Source: Candidatus Gastranaerophilales bacterium
GTDB lineage: Bacteria > Cyanobacteriota > Vampirovibrionia > Gastranaerophilales > Gastranaerophilaceae
Assembly (NCBI GenBank): GCA_944324825.1
Contig: CALUXU010000009.1
Coordinates: forward strand, 1-64,000
Direction: 5' to 3'
Length of the DNA stretch: 64,000 nucleotides
The notes under the pieces were generated by a model. That model saw only the letters and a list, made by a program, of their open reading frames with translations. It was not told where the DNA came from and searched no databases. A program made the position numbers and the translations under genes. Positions within the stretch are counted from its first letter, which is position 1. The number at the start of each line of letters is the position of its first letter. Below, one piece after another: positions 27,043-34,807 of this stretch.

Positions 27043-28153
27043 CAAAAAGTATTTTATTACAGGAGGGGGTACGGGAGGACATATTTATCCGGCTATGGCG
27101 GTTGCGGATGTTCTTGCCGAAATGGGAGATGATGTAGAAATTTATTATGTCGGAAACCCTAATAACCTCGAATATTCAATAGTACAGCAAAAGGGATACA
27201 AATTTCTCCCTGTTTATATTAAAGGAATGCCGAGAAAAATCGGGTTCAGATTCTTATGGTGGAGTTTTAAACTTTTTATTGCGGTTGTTCAATCGCTTTA
27301 TTATCTTTATAAATACCGTCCGAATGCGATTTTTGGCACAGGTGGGTATGTTTCGGCTCCTATTATGATAGCATCGATTATTGAGGGCAAGGTTCCTTTT
27401 ATGATGCATGATTGTGATGCGCAGCCGGGGCTTGTGACAAGAAAACTTGCACCTTATGCGGCTTGTGTTTCGCTGGCATTTGATAAGGCAAAAGATTATA
27501 TCAAAAACGATAACTGCCACGTTAACGGAAACCCGTTAAGACCAAGATTTAAAACTTTGACAAAAGGACTTGCAAGAGCAGGCTTGACACTGGATTATAA
27601 CAGACCGGTACTTCTCGTTATGGGCGGCTCACAAGGCGCAAAGTCTATTGATGATGCGTTTGTAGAGATTGTGAAGGAATTGTCTACCGTTAATAATATT
27701 CAGATAATTTTTCAAACCGGAAAGAAAAATTATCAGGATATAACAGACAGATTATCACAGTTATACCCTCATTTTGACAAAGATAAAAATATTCTTGTAA
27801 GACCTTATTTCGATGATATGGTAACGGTTTTGAAATCTGCGGATATTGTAATTTCACGTGCAGGCTCATTGAGTTTGTCTGAAATATTTGCATCAGATGT
27901 TGCGCCTGTTCTTATTCCGTATCCGCATGCGGCATCAGACCACCAAAGAAGAAACGCAAAATTTGTTGAAGAACAGGGAGCTTGTATTTATCTTGAAGAT
28001 AAAGATACGAACCCGAATTCTTTAAAAACCATAATTAACAAATTGCTTAACGATGAAGAGCTTCAATCAAAATTAAAAGCTAATTGCGCAAAACTTGCTC
28101 AGTATGATGCTCTGAAGGATATTGTTAACCAATTTGTGCAGATAGCGGAGTAG
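27026..28153 (+). CDS. murG: UDP-N-acetylglucosamine--lipid I GlcNAc transferase
   Basis: MurG converts lipid I to lipid II on the inner face of the membrane. The product has 375 residues. The N-terminal GGGTGGHIYPAMAVADVLAE loop, the GTGGYVSAPIMIAS segment, MGGSQGAKSIDDAFVEIVKE and the C-terminal ISRAGSLSLSEIFASDVAPV donor-site motif are clear. It overlaps ftsW by 17 bases and ends the peptidoglycan part of the operon. Confidence 0.96.
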   Translation: MSNISSKKYFITGGGTGGHIYPAMAVADVLAEMGDDVEIYYVGNPNNLEYSIVQQKGYKFLPVYIKGMPRKIGFRFLWWSFKLFIAVVQSLYYLYKYRPNAIFGTGGYVSAPIMIASIIEGKVPFMMHDCDAQPGLVTRKLAPYAACVSLAFDKAKDYIKNDNCHVNGNPLRPRFKTLTKGLARAGLTLDYNRPVLLVMGGSQGAKSIDDAFVEIVKELSTVNNIQIIFQTGKKNYQDITDRLSQLYPHFDKDKNILVRPYFDDMVTVLKSADIVISRAGSLSLSEIFASDVAPVLIPYPHAASDHQRRNAKFVEEQGACIYLEDKDTNPNSLKTIINKLLNDEELQSKLKANCAKLAQYDALKDIVNQFVQIAE

Positions 28154-28156
28154 TGG

Positions 28157-29149
28157 ATGAAGCAAGGTCAGATTCTAAAAATTCATTCAGATTTTTATTA
28201 TGTTGCATCAGAAAATAAACAGTTTGAGTGCAAGCTGAGAGAGGTATTAAAAAAACAGCAGAAAAAAATCTGTGTCGGGGATTATGTGGAATTTGACAAC
28301 GGGCACATAATAAACCTTTTGCCGAGAAAAAACTTTATACAACGTCCTTCTGTTGCGAACGTTGACCAAATAGTTATTGTATCGGCGGTAGAAGAACCTC
28401 ATCTTGATTTGCATCAACTGGATAGGTATATTGCCTTTGGCGAGTATTCCGGAATAGATATAAAGCTCTGTTTTAATAAAAACGACCTATCAAAAGACGA
28501 CAGTATGATAGAAGAAGTTTTTTCTATTTATGAGCCGATGGGATACGATATAATATTTACATCAGCCCTTGAAAAACTCGGTATAGAGGATTTTCAGGAG
28601 ATGATGGAGGGCAAAATATCTGTTCTTTGCGGTTCATCGGGTGTCGGAAAATCAAGTCTTTTAAATGCTCTAAATCCTGATTTTCATTTGAGGACAAAAA
28701 GTATAAGCGAAAAAACCGGCAGAGGTACGCATACAACCCGTCATTCCGAAATATTGAATATATCGGATACTACAAGAATAATTGATACTCCGGGGTTCAG
28801 TAATCTGAAATTTGATTTTCTGCTTCCTTGGGAGGTTGCAAAACTGTTCAGGGATTTTAGACCTTATCTCGGGACTTGCAAATTTCAAAATTGTATTCAT
28901 ATAATGGAAACGGATTGTTCTGTTAAAAATAATCTGGATAAGATAGCGGAATCCAGATACGAAAGTTACAGAGAATTTGTAGAAGAGGCAAAAGAATATA
29001 AAGAAAAAATCAAATACGAAGGCCGCAAAAAAGAAAGTTTCGAAAAAAAACATAATGATAAGACGGCTGTTAAAATAAGCGCCCAAAAACGTGCATCTTC
29101 GAGAAGAACATTAAAACAACAACTTTATAAGGAAGATATAGATGAATAG
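28157..29149 (+). CDS. rsgA: Small ribosomal subunit biogenesis GTPase RsgA
   Basis: RsgA is a circularly permuted GTPase that checks late 30S maturation. The product has 330 residues. An N-terminal OB fold (VGDYVEFDNGHIINLLPRKN) is followed by the permuted G motifs: NKNDL (G4), GSSGVGKSSLLNALNPD (G1), GRGTHTTRH (G2) and DTPGFSNL (G3). The zinc knuckle CKFQNC-IHIMETDC follows. The C-terminal basic tail is EKKHNDKTAVKISAQKRASS. It starts 3 bases after murG. Confidence 0.95.
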   Translation: MKQGQILKIHSDFYYVASENKQFECKLREVLKKQQKKICVGDYVEFDNGHIINLLPRKNFIQRPSVANVDQIVIVSAVEEPHLDLHQLDRYIAFGEYSGIDIKLCFNKNDLSKDDSMIEEVFSIYEPMGYDIIFTSALEKLGIEDFQEMMEGKISVLCGSSGVGKSSLLNALNPDFHLRTKSISEKTGRGTHTTRHSEILNISDTTRIIDTPGFSNLKFDFLLPWEVAKLFRDFRPYLGTCKFQNCIHIMETDCSVKNNLDKIAESRYESYREFVEEAKEYKEKIKYEGRKKESFEKKHNDKTAVKISAQKRASSRRTLKQQLYKEDIDE

Positions 29150-30011
29150 GTTAATAGAAAAAGTAGATAAAGCGTTGGATAAGTACATAGAAATAAAGTA
29201 TCCTGAGGATATTTTTAAATCTATGAAATATACGGTAACACTTCCGGGGAAACGGCTCCGTCCTGTTATGTGCCTTGAGGCTTGCAGAATCTTTGGCGGA
29301 AATATTGAGGATGCTCTTCCGACAGCTTGTGCAATAGAGATGCTTCATGCGCAAAGCCTTATTCATGACGATTTGCCTTGTATGGATAACGACGATTTCA
29401 GACGCGGAAAACCTTCTAATCACAAAGTTTTTGGAGAAGCGGTTGCTGTACTTGCAGGAGATGCTCTTTTATCTTATGCACCGCAGTTGATTATAGAAGA
29501 ATCAAAAAATCTTTCAAGCGAAACTTTGATTAAGGTTTTGCTTGAATATACGAAAACGGCAGGGGCTTACGGGCTTATTGCAGGACAGGTTGTGGATATT
29601 GAGAGTGAAAATAAGGGTATAAAAAATCCTGAAGTTTTGGATTTTATTCATACACACAAAACTGCGGATTTATTCAGACTGGCATTAAAGTCCGGTGCAA
29701 TTATTGCAGGTGCGGATGACAACGGTTTAAACGAAATGGATAACCTTGCTCAAAAGTTCGGGCTTGCGTTCCAGATTTATGATGATATTTTGGATGAAAT
29801 TTCATCGTTTGAAGAAATGGGCAAAACGGTCGGCAAGGATAAGAATTCAAATAAATTAACCTATGTATCATTATACGGGCTTGAAGAGGCCGAAAAGAAA
29901 CTCAATATTTTATTTAATGAGGTTTATGATATAATAAACAGGTACAATTCAGACATATTTAAAACCATCGTTGATAATATGAAAGTAAAACTGGCAAAAA
30001 ATGGAGGCTAA
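29142..30011 (+). CDS. ispA: Polyprenyl (farnesyl) diphosphate synthase
   Basis: The enzyme condenses IPP with allylic diphosphates to make FPP or GPP for undecaprenyl and quinone chains. The product has 289 residues. The first Asp-rich motif is IHDDLPCMDNDDFRRGKPSN and the second is IYDDILDEISSFEEMGKTVG. LPGKRLRPVMCLEA and GQVVDIESE are also typical. Its exact chain length cannot be told from sequence. It overlaps rsgA by 8 bases and fits the operon because undecaprenyl phosphate carries lipid II. Confidence 0.9.
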   Translation: MNRLIEKVDKALDKYIEIKYPEDIFKSMKYTVTLPGKRLRPVMCLEACRIFGGNIEDALPTACAIEMLHAQSLIHDDLPCMDNDDFRRGKPSNHKVFGEAVAVLAGDALLSYAPQLIIEESKNLSSETLIKVLLEYTKTAGAYGLIAGQVVDIESENKGIKNPEVLDFIHTHKTADLFRLALKSGAIIAGADDNGLNEMDNLAQKFGLAFQIYDDILDEISSFEEMGKTVGKDKNSNKLTYVSLYGLEEAEKKLNILFNEVYDIINRYNSDIFKTIVDNMKVKLAKNGG

Positions 30012-30488
30012 ATGGAGATAGCAAAGTGGGTTAATACAGGTTATGAGGTTCTGTTTGTAAGTTTAACGGCTCCGATACTGGCACAAACTATCAAATTTTT
30101 CCTTCATCTTTTAATGGACAAAAAGGTTGATTTACGCTTATTCACAACAACCGGCGGAATGCCTAGTGCTCATTCGGCTTGTGTTGTCGGTTTGTCTACA
30201 ATGGTCGGAATTTTATGCGGATTTGATTCTGTTGAGTTTGCGATAGCGATGGGGAATGCTCTTGTTGTAATGTATGATGCAGCAGGTTTAAGACGTGCGG
30301 CAGGACGTCAGGCAGCATGTTTAAACAGAATCCTTGATGATTTTTATAAACATGAAATTCAGGCAATCGGCGGCAAGTTGAAGGAACTTCTTGGTCATAC
30401 ACCTATTCAGGTTTTCTGGGGCGCTGTACTGGGTGTTGTTTATGCGTTTTATATTCACAATTATTTCCTACACCGTGTAATGGGATAA
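30012..30488 (+). CDS. DUF212 divergent PAP2-type membrane protein
   Basis: The product has 158 residues with several membrane helices. The phosphatase-like signature GGMPSAHSACVVGLSTMVG and the downstream YDAAGLRRAAGRQAACLNRI identify the DUF212 family (acid phosphatase/haloperoxidase-related). HTPIQVFWGAVLGVVYAF closes the protein. It starts directly after the polyprenyl synthase stop codon. A role in dephosphorylating undecaprenyl diphosphate is a reasonable guess from the context but is not shown. Confidence 0.85.
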   Translation: MEIAKWVNTGYEVLFVSLTAPILAQTIKFFLHLLMDKKVDLRLFTTTGGMPSAHSACVVGLSTMVGILCGFDSVEFAIAMGNALVVMYDAAGLRRAAGRQAACLNRILDDFYKHEIQAIGGKLKELLGHTPIQVFWGAVLGVVYAFYIHNYFLHRVMG

Positions 30489-30500
30489 ATTTAATTCAGG

Positions 30501-30531
30501 TTGACAAATTTAGAAACATAGTAAATAATAT
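30501..30531 (+). promoter_or_regulatory. Promoter of the convergent antisense RNA, copy 1
   Basis: A perfect -35 box TTGACA (30501-30506) is followed 17-19 bases later by AATAATAT. The same TTGACA and AATAAT pair occurs at matching places in copies 2 and 3. The intervening bases of copies 1 and 3 are identical. Confidence 0.7.
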
Positions 30532-30536
30532 ATGTA

Positions 30537-30617
30537 CAGGGTGGCAGCTTGCCAGGCTAGCCGGATGCCCTGAGAGACTTAAGCGGTTCTTATCTATTCA
30601 GGTAAGAGCCGTTTTTT
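30537..30617 (+). ncRNA. Candidate antisense RNA of a type I toxin-antitoxin-like locus, copy 1
   Basis: The predicted RNA starts about 7 bases after the -10 box and runs through GGTGGCAGCTTGCC and a second small stem. It ends at the intrinsic terminator CGGTTCTTATC-TATTCA-GGTAAGAGCCG followed by TTTTTT. It is about 80 bases long. Its last 28 bases are complementary to the end of the 26-residue ORF on the minus strand; the rest is complementary to that mRNA's 3' region. This is the geometry of convergent type I antitoxins. Expression is inferred. Confidence 0.6.
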
Positions 30618-30670
30618 AATACGTATAAAATCAAAAAGATTAAGAATAATGCTATATTGAAATTATCCAT
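30590..30670 (-). CDS. 26-residue hydrophobic peptide, candidate type I toxin, copy 1
   Basis: The peptide starts MDNFN, continues IALFLIFLILYVL as one short membrane segment, and ends KNGSYLNR. A very strong ribosome-binding site AAAGGGGG lies 5 bases before the ATG (30676-30683). Copies at 39724 and 51427 are 21 or 22 of 26 residues identical. The changes are mainly conservative (I/L, V/I, A/S, N/S), with some synonymous differences, which supports real coding. The last codons and the stop lie inside the terminator hairpin of the opposing RNA. Size and shape match type I toxins such as Ibs or Fst, but I do not recognise this sequence. Confidence 0.7.
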   Translation of the reverse strand: MDNFNIALFLIFLILYVLKNGSYLNR

Positions 30671-30764
30671 ATCAGCCCCCTTTCTAGTCGGTAACCAACC
30701 CGAGACTTAATTATTGTGTTGGCGGTTCCATTTCAAAAAAGGACATCTTTTACTCTGTGTAGTT

Positions 30765-30793
30765 ATATTACTATATTTTCTGTTGTTTGTCTA
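30765..30793 (-). promoter_or_regulatory. Promoter of the small hydrophobic ORF, copy 1
   Basis: On the minus strand TAGACA (30788-30793), a 17-base spacer and TAATAT (30765-30770) form a good sigma-70-type promoter. The spacer ends in GAAAATATAG in all three copies. The predicted 5' leader before the ORF is about 87 bases and can fold. Confidence 0.7.
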
Positions 30794-30810
30794 TTTTATT
30801 AAAGATAAAC

Positions 30811-30844
30811 AAAAAACGACCGATTGGATAACCGGTCGTTTTTT
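30811..30844. terminator. Bidirectional terminator
   Basis: AAAAAACGACCG and CGGTCGTTTTTT form a long stem with A-run and T-run. It serves the minus-strand hpf gene and insulates it from the small-ORF locus. Confidence 0.85.
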
Positions 30845-30861
30845 ATTATATTTTTTTAGAA

Positions 30862-31251
30862 CTAGTCGATAGCTTTTACATCTTCTACTTCGTCTTCGTC
30901 ATCAACTTCGACTACTTCTACGTCAGTGTTTCTGATAGTATTTTTATCTGCGTACAATGATTTGCTTTTAACTTTTTTAACCTGTCTGTCGAGTTTATCA
31001 GCAATTAAATCAATACTTGCATACATAGATTCTGCAGATTCTTCAACGTGTACAACAGTTCCGCTGCTTAGAGTACATTTTACTTCTGCTACGTGTTTTC
31101 CTGATGCAGAAGGGTTTTTGATGACCGTTAAAATAACTTTGATACCTTGAATTTGGTCATAGTGGTTAACAACTTTACCAAGTTTTTCTTTTACATAAGC
31201 CTTAATAGCGTCTGTGATTTCAATGTTTTTACCATTAACGTGTATATGCAT
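30862..31251 (-). CDS. hpf: Ribosome hibernation-promoting factor (HPF/RaiA family)
   Basis: The protein binds the 30S decoding region and silences ribosomes in poor growth. The product has 129 residues from the ATG at 31251, which has GGAGG just upstream; the longer reading from 31275 is less likely. MHIHVNGKNIEITDAIKAYV and then KLGKVVNHYDQIQGIKVIL show the S30AE fold, with KLDRQVKKVKSK near residue 95. A short acidic tail (VEVVEVDDEDEVEDVKAID) takes the place of the long-form dimerisation domain. It has its own terminator. Confidence 0.93.
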   Translation of the reverse strand: MHIHVNGKNIEITDAIKAYVKEKLGKVVNHYDQIQGIKVILTVIKNPSASGKHVAEVKCTLSSGTVVHVEESAESMYASIDLIADKLDRQVKKVKSKSLYADKNTIRNTDVEVVEVDDEDEVEDVKAID

Positions 31252-31313
31252 GTATGCCTCCAATAATGTGTACATTTTTTATTATACACCATATCGGATT
31301 ATTTTAAAAGAGT

Positions 31314-31532
31314 TTAATCTGTGATAATTTGCGGAATTTCTACGTCCGGAGTTCCTATAACTCTTACTAATTCGAGAACAGATGCTTTCATCTGGCATTT
31401 TTGAGATGTGCCTTTAAAGAAATCACTATAAAAACACCCTTCGCAATTACATCCTCTTTTATAACATTCCAGAGCTGTTGGTGTCCATCGTCTGACAGCA
31501 ATAGCTCTCCCCAAATCTCTACTTCTAAACAA
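31314..31532 (-). CDS. Small conserved Cys-rich protein
   Basis: The product has 72 residues. Residues 23-45 read CYKRGCNCEGCFYSDFF-KGTSQKC, a cluster of five cysteines that could bind metal. The sequence before it, RSRDLGRAIAVRRWTPTALE, is basic, and ASVLELVRVIGTPDVEIPQI follows. No family name is known to me. The start is a TTG with GGAGG 6 bases upstream (31540-31550 region), which I consider real. It lies 62 bases upstream of hpf on the same strand and could share its mRNA. Confidence 0.6.
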   Translation of the reverse strand: MFRSRDLGRAIAVRRWTPTALECYKRGCNCEGCFYSDFFKGTSQKCQMKASVLELVRVIGTPDVEIPQIITD

Positions 31533-31877
31533 CCTTATCCTCCAAAAACTTTTTCAATTTTTTCTACCGGTTCCGAAGAACCGTTCCCCATAGGCTTTTT
31601 CAACCTTTCTTTCATTATATAGGTTAAGCGAGGTTTTACAACCCGTTTGTAAATGTTTATTACGACAAAAATAAAACGGCTAAAACCCTTTATTTGTGCC
31701 TTTTAGCTCTGTTTCAAATCATGGTATATCCCGTCTTTGCATGGATTCAAGAAATTAAATCATGGAAACATGCTCATGGCATGTCTTTCCATGTTTTTAA
31801 AATGGATTAAGAAATGTAAAAATCTTGGCATGTTGTAAAAGTATGGTTAATATTTAATCATGGGGAAATAGTATTTT
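31533..31877. other. Intergenic stretch with inverted and direct repeats upstream of the nitroreductase
   Basis: No gene is supported. CATGGAAACATGC and GCATGTCTTTCCATG face each other at 31761-31793. TGGATTCAAGAAATTAAA (31742) recurs as TGGATTAAGAAATGTAAA (31803). The motif CATGG or GCATG occurs many times between 31718 and 31863. These may be regulator-binding sites for the nitroreductase gene. Confidence 0.5.
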
Positions 31878-32411
31878 ATGTGTATGAATGAAGTAATAAA
31901 AACTATTTTAGAGAGAAGAAGTGTTCGTAAATTTTCGGGTAAACCGATTGAGAGAGAGAAAATCGAATTAATTCTTCGTGCCGGCATGTCAGCTCCGTCT
32001 GCCCGTAATCGTCAGCCTTGGAAGTTTTTTGCGGTTGATGACAGAGATTTGTTGAATCGTCTGGCTGATGAGCTTCCTTATGCAAAGATGCTTTATCAGG
32101 CGCCTTTGGGGATAATAGTTTGCGGCGATATCCGGGATAAAGAGGATATGACGGCTCAGACTTTTTGGGTTCAGGATTGCTCTGCTGCCGTTGAAAATAT
32201 TTTGATTGCGGTTCAATCTCTCGGACTTGGTGCTGTATGGACGGCTTGTTATCCTAAAGATGACAGGGTTAGGGCTCCTCAAAAGATTTTAAATATCCCT
32301 GACGGAATTGTTCCTTTGTGCGTTATTCCTGTCGGATATCCTGACGGTGACACACCTCCTGTTGAAAAGTTCAGGGAAGAAAATATTATTTGGAATAAGT
32401 TTGAGGGTTAG
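31878..32411 (+). CDS. Nitroreductase family protein
   Basis: This is an FMN-dependent oxidoreductase of the nitroreductase family. The product has 177 residues. The N-terminal ILERRSVRKFSGKPIEREKI and APSARNRQPWKFFAVDD form the FMN phosphate site. AAVENILIAVQSLGLGAVWT is the dimer helix, and IPVGYPDGDTPPVEKF closes the family signature. Its natural electron acceptor is unknown. The first ATG was chosen; a second ATG lies two codons later. A TTTAATCATGGGG region with repeats precedes it. Confidence 0.92.
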   Translation: MCMNEVIKTILERRSVRKFSGKPIEREKIELILRAGMSAPSARNRQPWKFFAVDDRDLLNRLADELPYAKMLYQAPLGIIVCGDIRDKEDMTAQTFWVQDCSAAVENILIAVQSLGLGAVWTACYPKDDRVRAPQKILNIPDGIVPLCVIPVGYPDGDTPPVEKFREENIIWNKFEG

Positions 32412-32459
32412 ATTCAAGCTATTATTGAATTAATTGTTTAAAAAAGATATAATTGTTTT

Positions 32460-33464
32460 ATGGCAAAGATTAAAAAGCTAAATTATTTTAACCGTTCTAA
32501 AATTAAGAAGATGATACCATTCCTGAATGTTTCAAGAAACAATTCTTTGATGAATATGCTGGCAATCAGTCCTTTTGGCGCTTTACATAATCTTTTGCCG
32601 TTAAGATACAAATTTCTTGATGAATCTTTTATTATTTCCGAAGACGATGACGATATCGGAATGATAACTGTTTCACCGATTTTCGGCAACTATTCAAAGC
32701 TGTTTATTTCTCAATTGTTTTTTTCAGAGAAATCTTATGATTTGGCACAGCAGTTGATAAACTTTGTTGTTTCGCATTACGGTGCAAACGGTGCAACGGC
32801 TTTCTTTGTTACCATAAATCAGGTATACAGTCATCTGATTAATCTCTTTATCGGACAATGCGGATTCAGACAATGTTCTACGGAACAAATCTGGGAGATT
32901 GATAAGATTTCGTTTAAAAAATCAACAACTATTAAATACAGACGTTTACGGGATTCTGATTTAAAAGAAATATCAGAGATTTATAATGATTCTCTTATGA
33001 CTCATTTTAAGCCTACTCTTGAAAGACAGGGTAAAGAATTTTCGGAGGCGTTTTATCACGGTTTGACTTATTCTTCTGAATACAGATATGTGATAGAGGA
33101 TGCTTCATCGGATAAAATTCTCGGGTATTTTTTGATTTCTACCGATGATAATGAAAATTTCCTGGTTGATTTCAATTATTCTGACGGCTATGAAATAGAT
33201 TTAGACGGGATTATGTACTATGCAACCCGTGAAATCTTAAAACGGATGAGAAGATTCAAATTGTATATGAAAATAAAAAAATACCTTAAAACCGGGCAGA
33301 AACAGGAAGAATATGCACAACAAAATAATTTTTCCTGTATCCAGACAAAACTGATGCTGGTAAAAGATTTTTACAGAATGCTGAAGCAGGAATCTCCTCT
33401 TAAAGAGTTGAAGGAATTTATTATGATAGGCGATTTGAATCAGGATAAGAGATTGGAAGTGTAA
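32460..33464 (+). CDS. Double GNAT-type acetyltransferase-like protein
   Basis: The product has 334 residues. The N-terminal half (about residues 40-145) has an acetyltransferase-like fold: MITVSPIFGNYSKLFISQLF, SEKSYDLAQQLINFVVSHYG and INLFIGQCGFRQCSTEQIWE. The second half starts with YRRLRDSDLKEISEIYNDSL, the usual opening of a GNAT domain. It continues with KILGYFLISTDDNENFLVDF and CIQTKLMLVKDFYRML. Substrate unknown. No canonical Q/RxxGxG/A acetyl-CoA loop is obvious, so activity is uncertain. Confidence 0.6.
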   Translation: MAKIKKLNYFNRSKIKKMIPFLNVSRNNSLMNMLAISPFGALHNLLPLRYKFLDESFIISEDDDDIGMITVSPIFGNYSKLFISQLFFSEKSYDLAQQLINFVVSHYGANGATAFFVTINQVYSHLINLFIGQCGFRQCSTEQIWEIDKISFKKSTTIKYRRLRDSDLKEISEIYNDSLMTHFKPTLERQGKEFSEAFYHGLTYSSEYRYVIEDASSDKILGYFLISTDDNENFLVDFNYSDGYEIDLDGIMYYATREILKRMRRFKLYMKIKKYLKTGQKQEEYAQQNNFSCIQTKLMLVKDFYRMLKQESPLKELKEFIMIGDLNQDKRLEV

Positions 33465-33917
33465 ATATTTTAGTGAAGGGTGAATAGTGAGAAGTGAGGA
33501 GAAATTAGCGGCTAAGTAGTCAAGTAGTTAGGCTGCTAAGTGAATTTTTTGTCTACTTTTTAGGGTACACTTTACTTCGTTCCCTCTCCTGGTAGGAGAG
33601 GGCTAGGGTGAGGTTTAGATTTCGGGGGTTCGTGCGGAGTGACCTGAAACCTGTCATTGCGAGCGAAAGCGAAGCAATCTATTATATCTAAAAGATTACT
33701 TCGTCGGGAGTAAATAGTGCAGTTGAATTTTTAACCTTTACATTTATCCCTCCTCGTAATGACGTGAAATAATGAGAAGTGAGGAAAAATTAGCGGCTAA
33801 GTAGTCAAGTAGTTAGGCAGCTAAGTGAATTTTTTTGTCTACTTTTTAGGGTACACTTTACTTCGTTCCCTCTCCTGGTAGGAGAGGGCTAGGGTGAGGT
33901 TATGTTATAATACACTT
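33465..33917. repeat. Repeat-filled intergenic region with a 128-base direct duplication
   Basis: The block 33488-33615 is repeated almost exactly at 33773-33901, with three base changes or insertions. Each copy contains AGCGGCTAAGTAGTCAAGTA, CTACTTTTTAGGGTACACTT and the hairpin CCCTCTCCTGGTAGGAGAGGG followed by TAGGGTGAGGTT. Between the copies lies a TGTCATTGCGAGCGAAAGCG repeat. The second copy ends directly at the TATAAT of the SDR gene promoter. Confidence 0.85.
33904..33909 (+). promoter_or_regulatory. -10 box (TATAAT) of the SDR gene
   Basis: TATAAT sits 8 bases before the ATG at 33918, so the mRNA would be leaderless or nearly so. The bases upstream of it belong to the second copy of the 128-base direct repeat. 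Confidence 0.45.
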
Positions 33918-34706
33918 ATGTCAAAAGTCTACGTAATCACAGGTTCAACATCCGGGATAGGGAAAGCTCTTTTGGAGGAATATTCAAAAGAAAATACTGT
34001 TTTTGCAGGGTACAGAAACGAAAATTTAAAACCAGAAGGACGTAATATTATTCCGTTTTATATTGATTATACAAAACCTGAAACTATAAAGCCTGCAATT
34101 GATTTTATAAAATCCAAAACGGATAGAATTGATACAATAATCAATGCCGCAGGTTGTGTTGTTGCAGGCGTAATTGATAATATTTCTTTGCAGGATTTAA
34201 AGCGCCAGTTTGATGTAAATGTTTTTGGTGCGATAGAATTGACTGGCGGTTTGGACGTAAAAAAAATTATAAACATAAGTTCAATGTCCTCTTTTGGTAT
34301 ATATCCTTTTATTGCACCGTATTGTGCATCAAAACGGGCTTTGGATATTTTATTTAATCTTTGGGGGCTTGAGAGCGGGAAACAGGTTATATCTTTAAAA
34401 CTCGGGGCTGTTGCAACACCTATCTGGTCAAAATCCATTAAAGAAAATGAAAAATCTCTCAGTGATGTTTCCGGTTATGAAAAAGAGTATGATTATCTGG
34501 TAAAAAATGCTTTGAAAAATGAAACAAAGGGTATGCCTGTATCTAAAATTGTCAAAAAAGTTATTGAGATAGATAATAAACAAAAACCAAAACCGTCATA
34601 TACAATAGGATTTGATGCAAAGGCTGCCGAGTTATTTTCTCATCTGCCTCAAACCCTTATCAATCATGTAATAGAGAATAAATTAAAAAGCATGCGTAAA
34701 GATTAG
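33918..34706 (+). CDS. Short-chain dehydrogenase/reductase
   Basis: The product has 262 residues. The Rossmann motif VYVITGSTSGIGKALLEEYS, the NAAG motif (TIINAAGCVVAG), the conserved NVFG and the catalytic Ser and Tyr-Lys (ISSMSSFGIYPFIAPYCASK) show an intact SDR active site. Substrate unknown. The upstream ATG at 33894 would put the start inside the dispersed repeat, so I prefer 33918, where MSKVYVITG begins. No Shine-Dalgarno sequence is seen. Confidence 0.9.
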   Translation: MSKVYVITGSTSGIGKALLEEYSKENTVFAGYRNENLKPEGRNIIPFYIDYTKPETIKPAIDFIKSKTDRIDTIINAAGCVVAGVIDNISLQDLKRQFDVNVFGAIELTGGLDVKKIINISSMSSFGIYPFIAPYCASKRALDILFNLWGLESGKQVISLKLGAVATPIWSKSIKENEKSLSDVSGYEKEYDYLVKNALKNETKGMPVSKIVKKVIEIDNKQKPKPSYTIGFDAKAAELFSHLPQTLINHVIENKLKSMRKD

Positions 34707-34807
34707 TTACGTTTCTTAAAAAATGTTAATAAATCGGAATTAAAATAGCAAAAAAGATTTATTTTTAGACTTAAATAGTGTATCATATCATGTGTAGGTA
34801 ATTTATT

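Noticed and set aside
30498-30793. Reading the three-copy module as a riboswitch or a plus-strand structural RNA only
   Set aside because: The minus strand has a promoter, a strong ribosome-binding site and a conserved ORF with mainly conservative changes, which a purely plus-strand RNA would not explain. The plus RNA ends by a terminator and has no gene directly after it.
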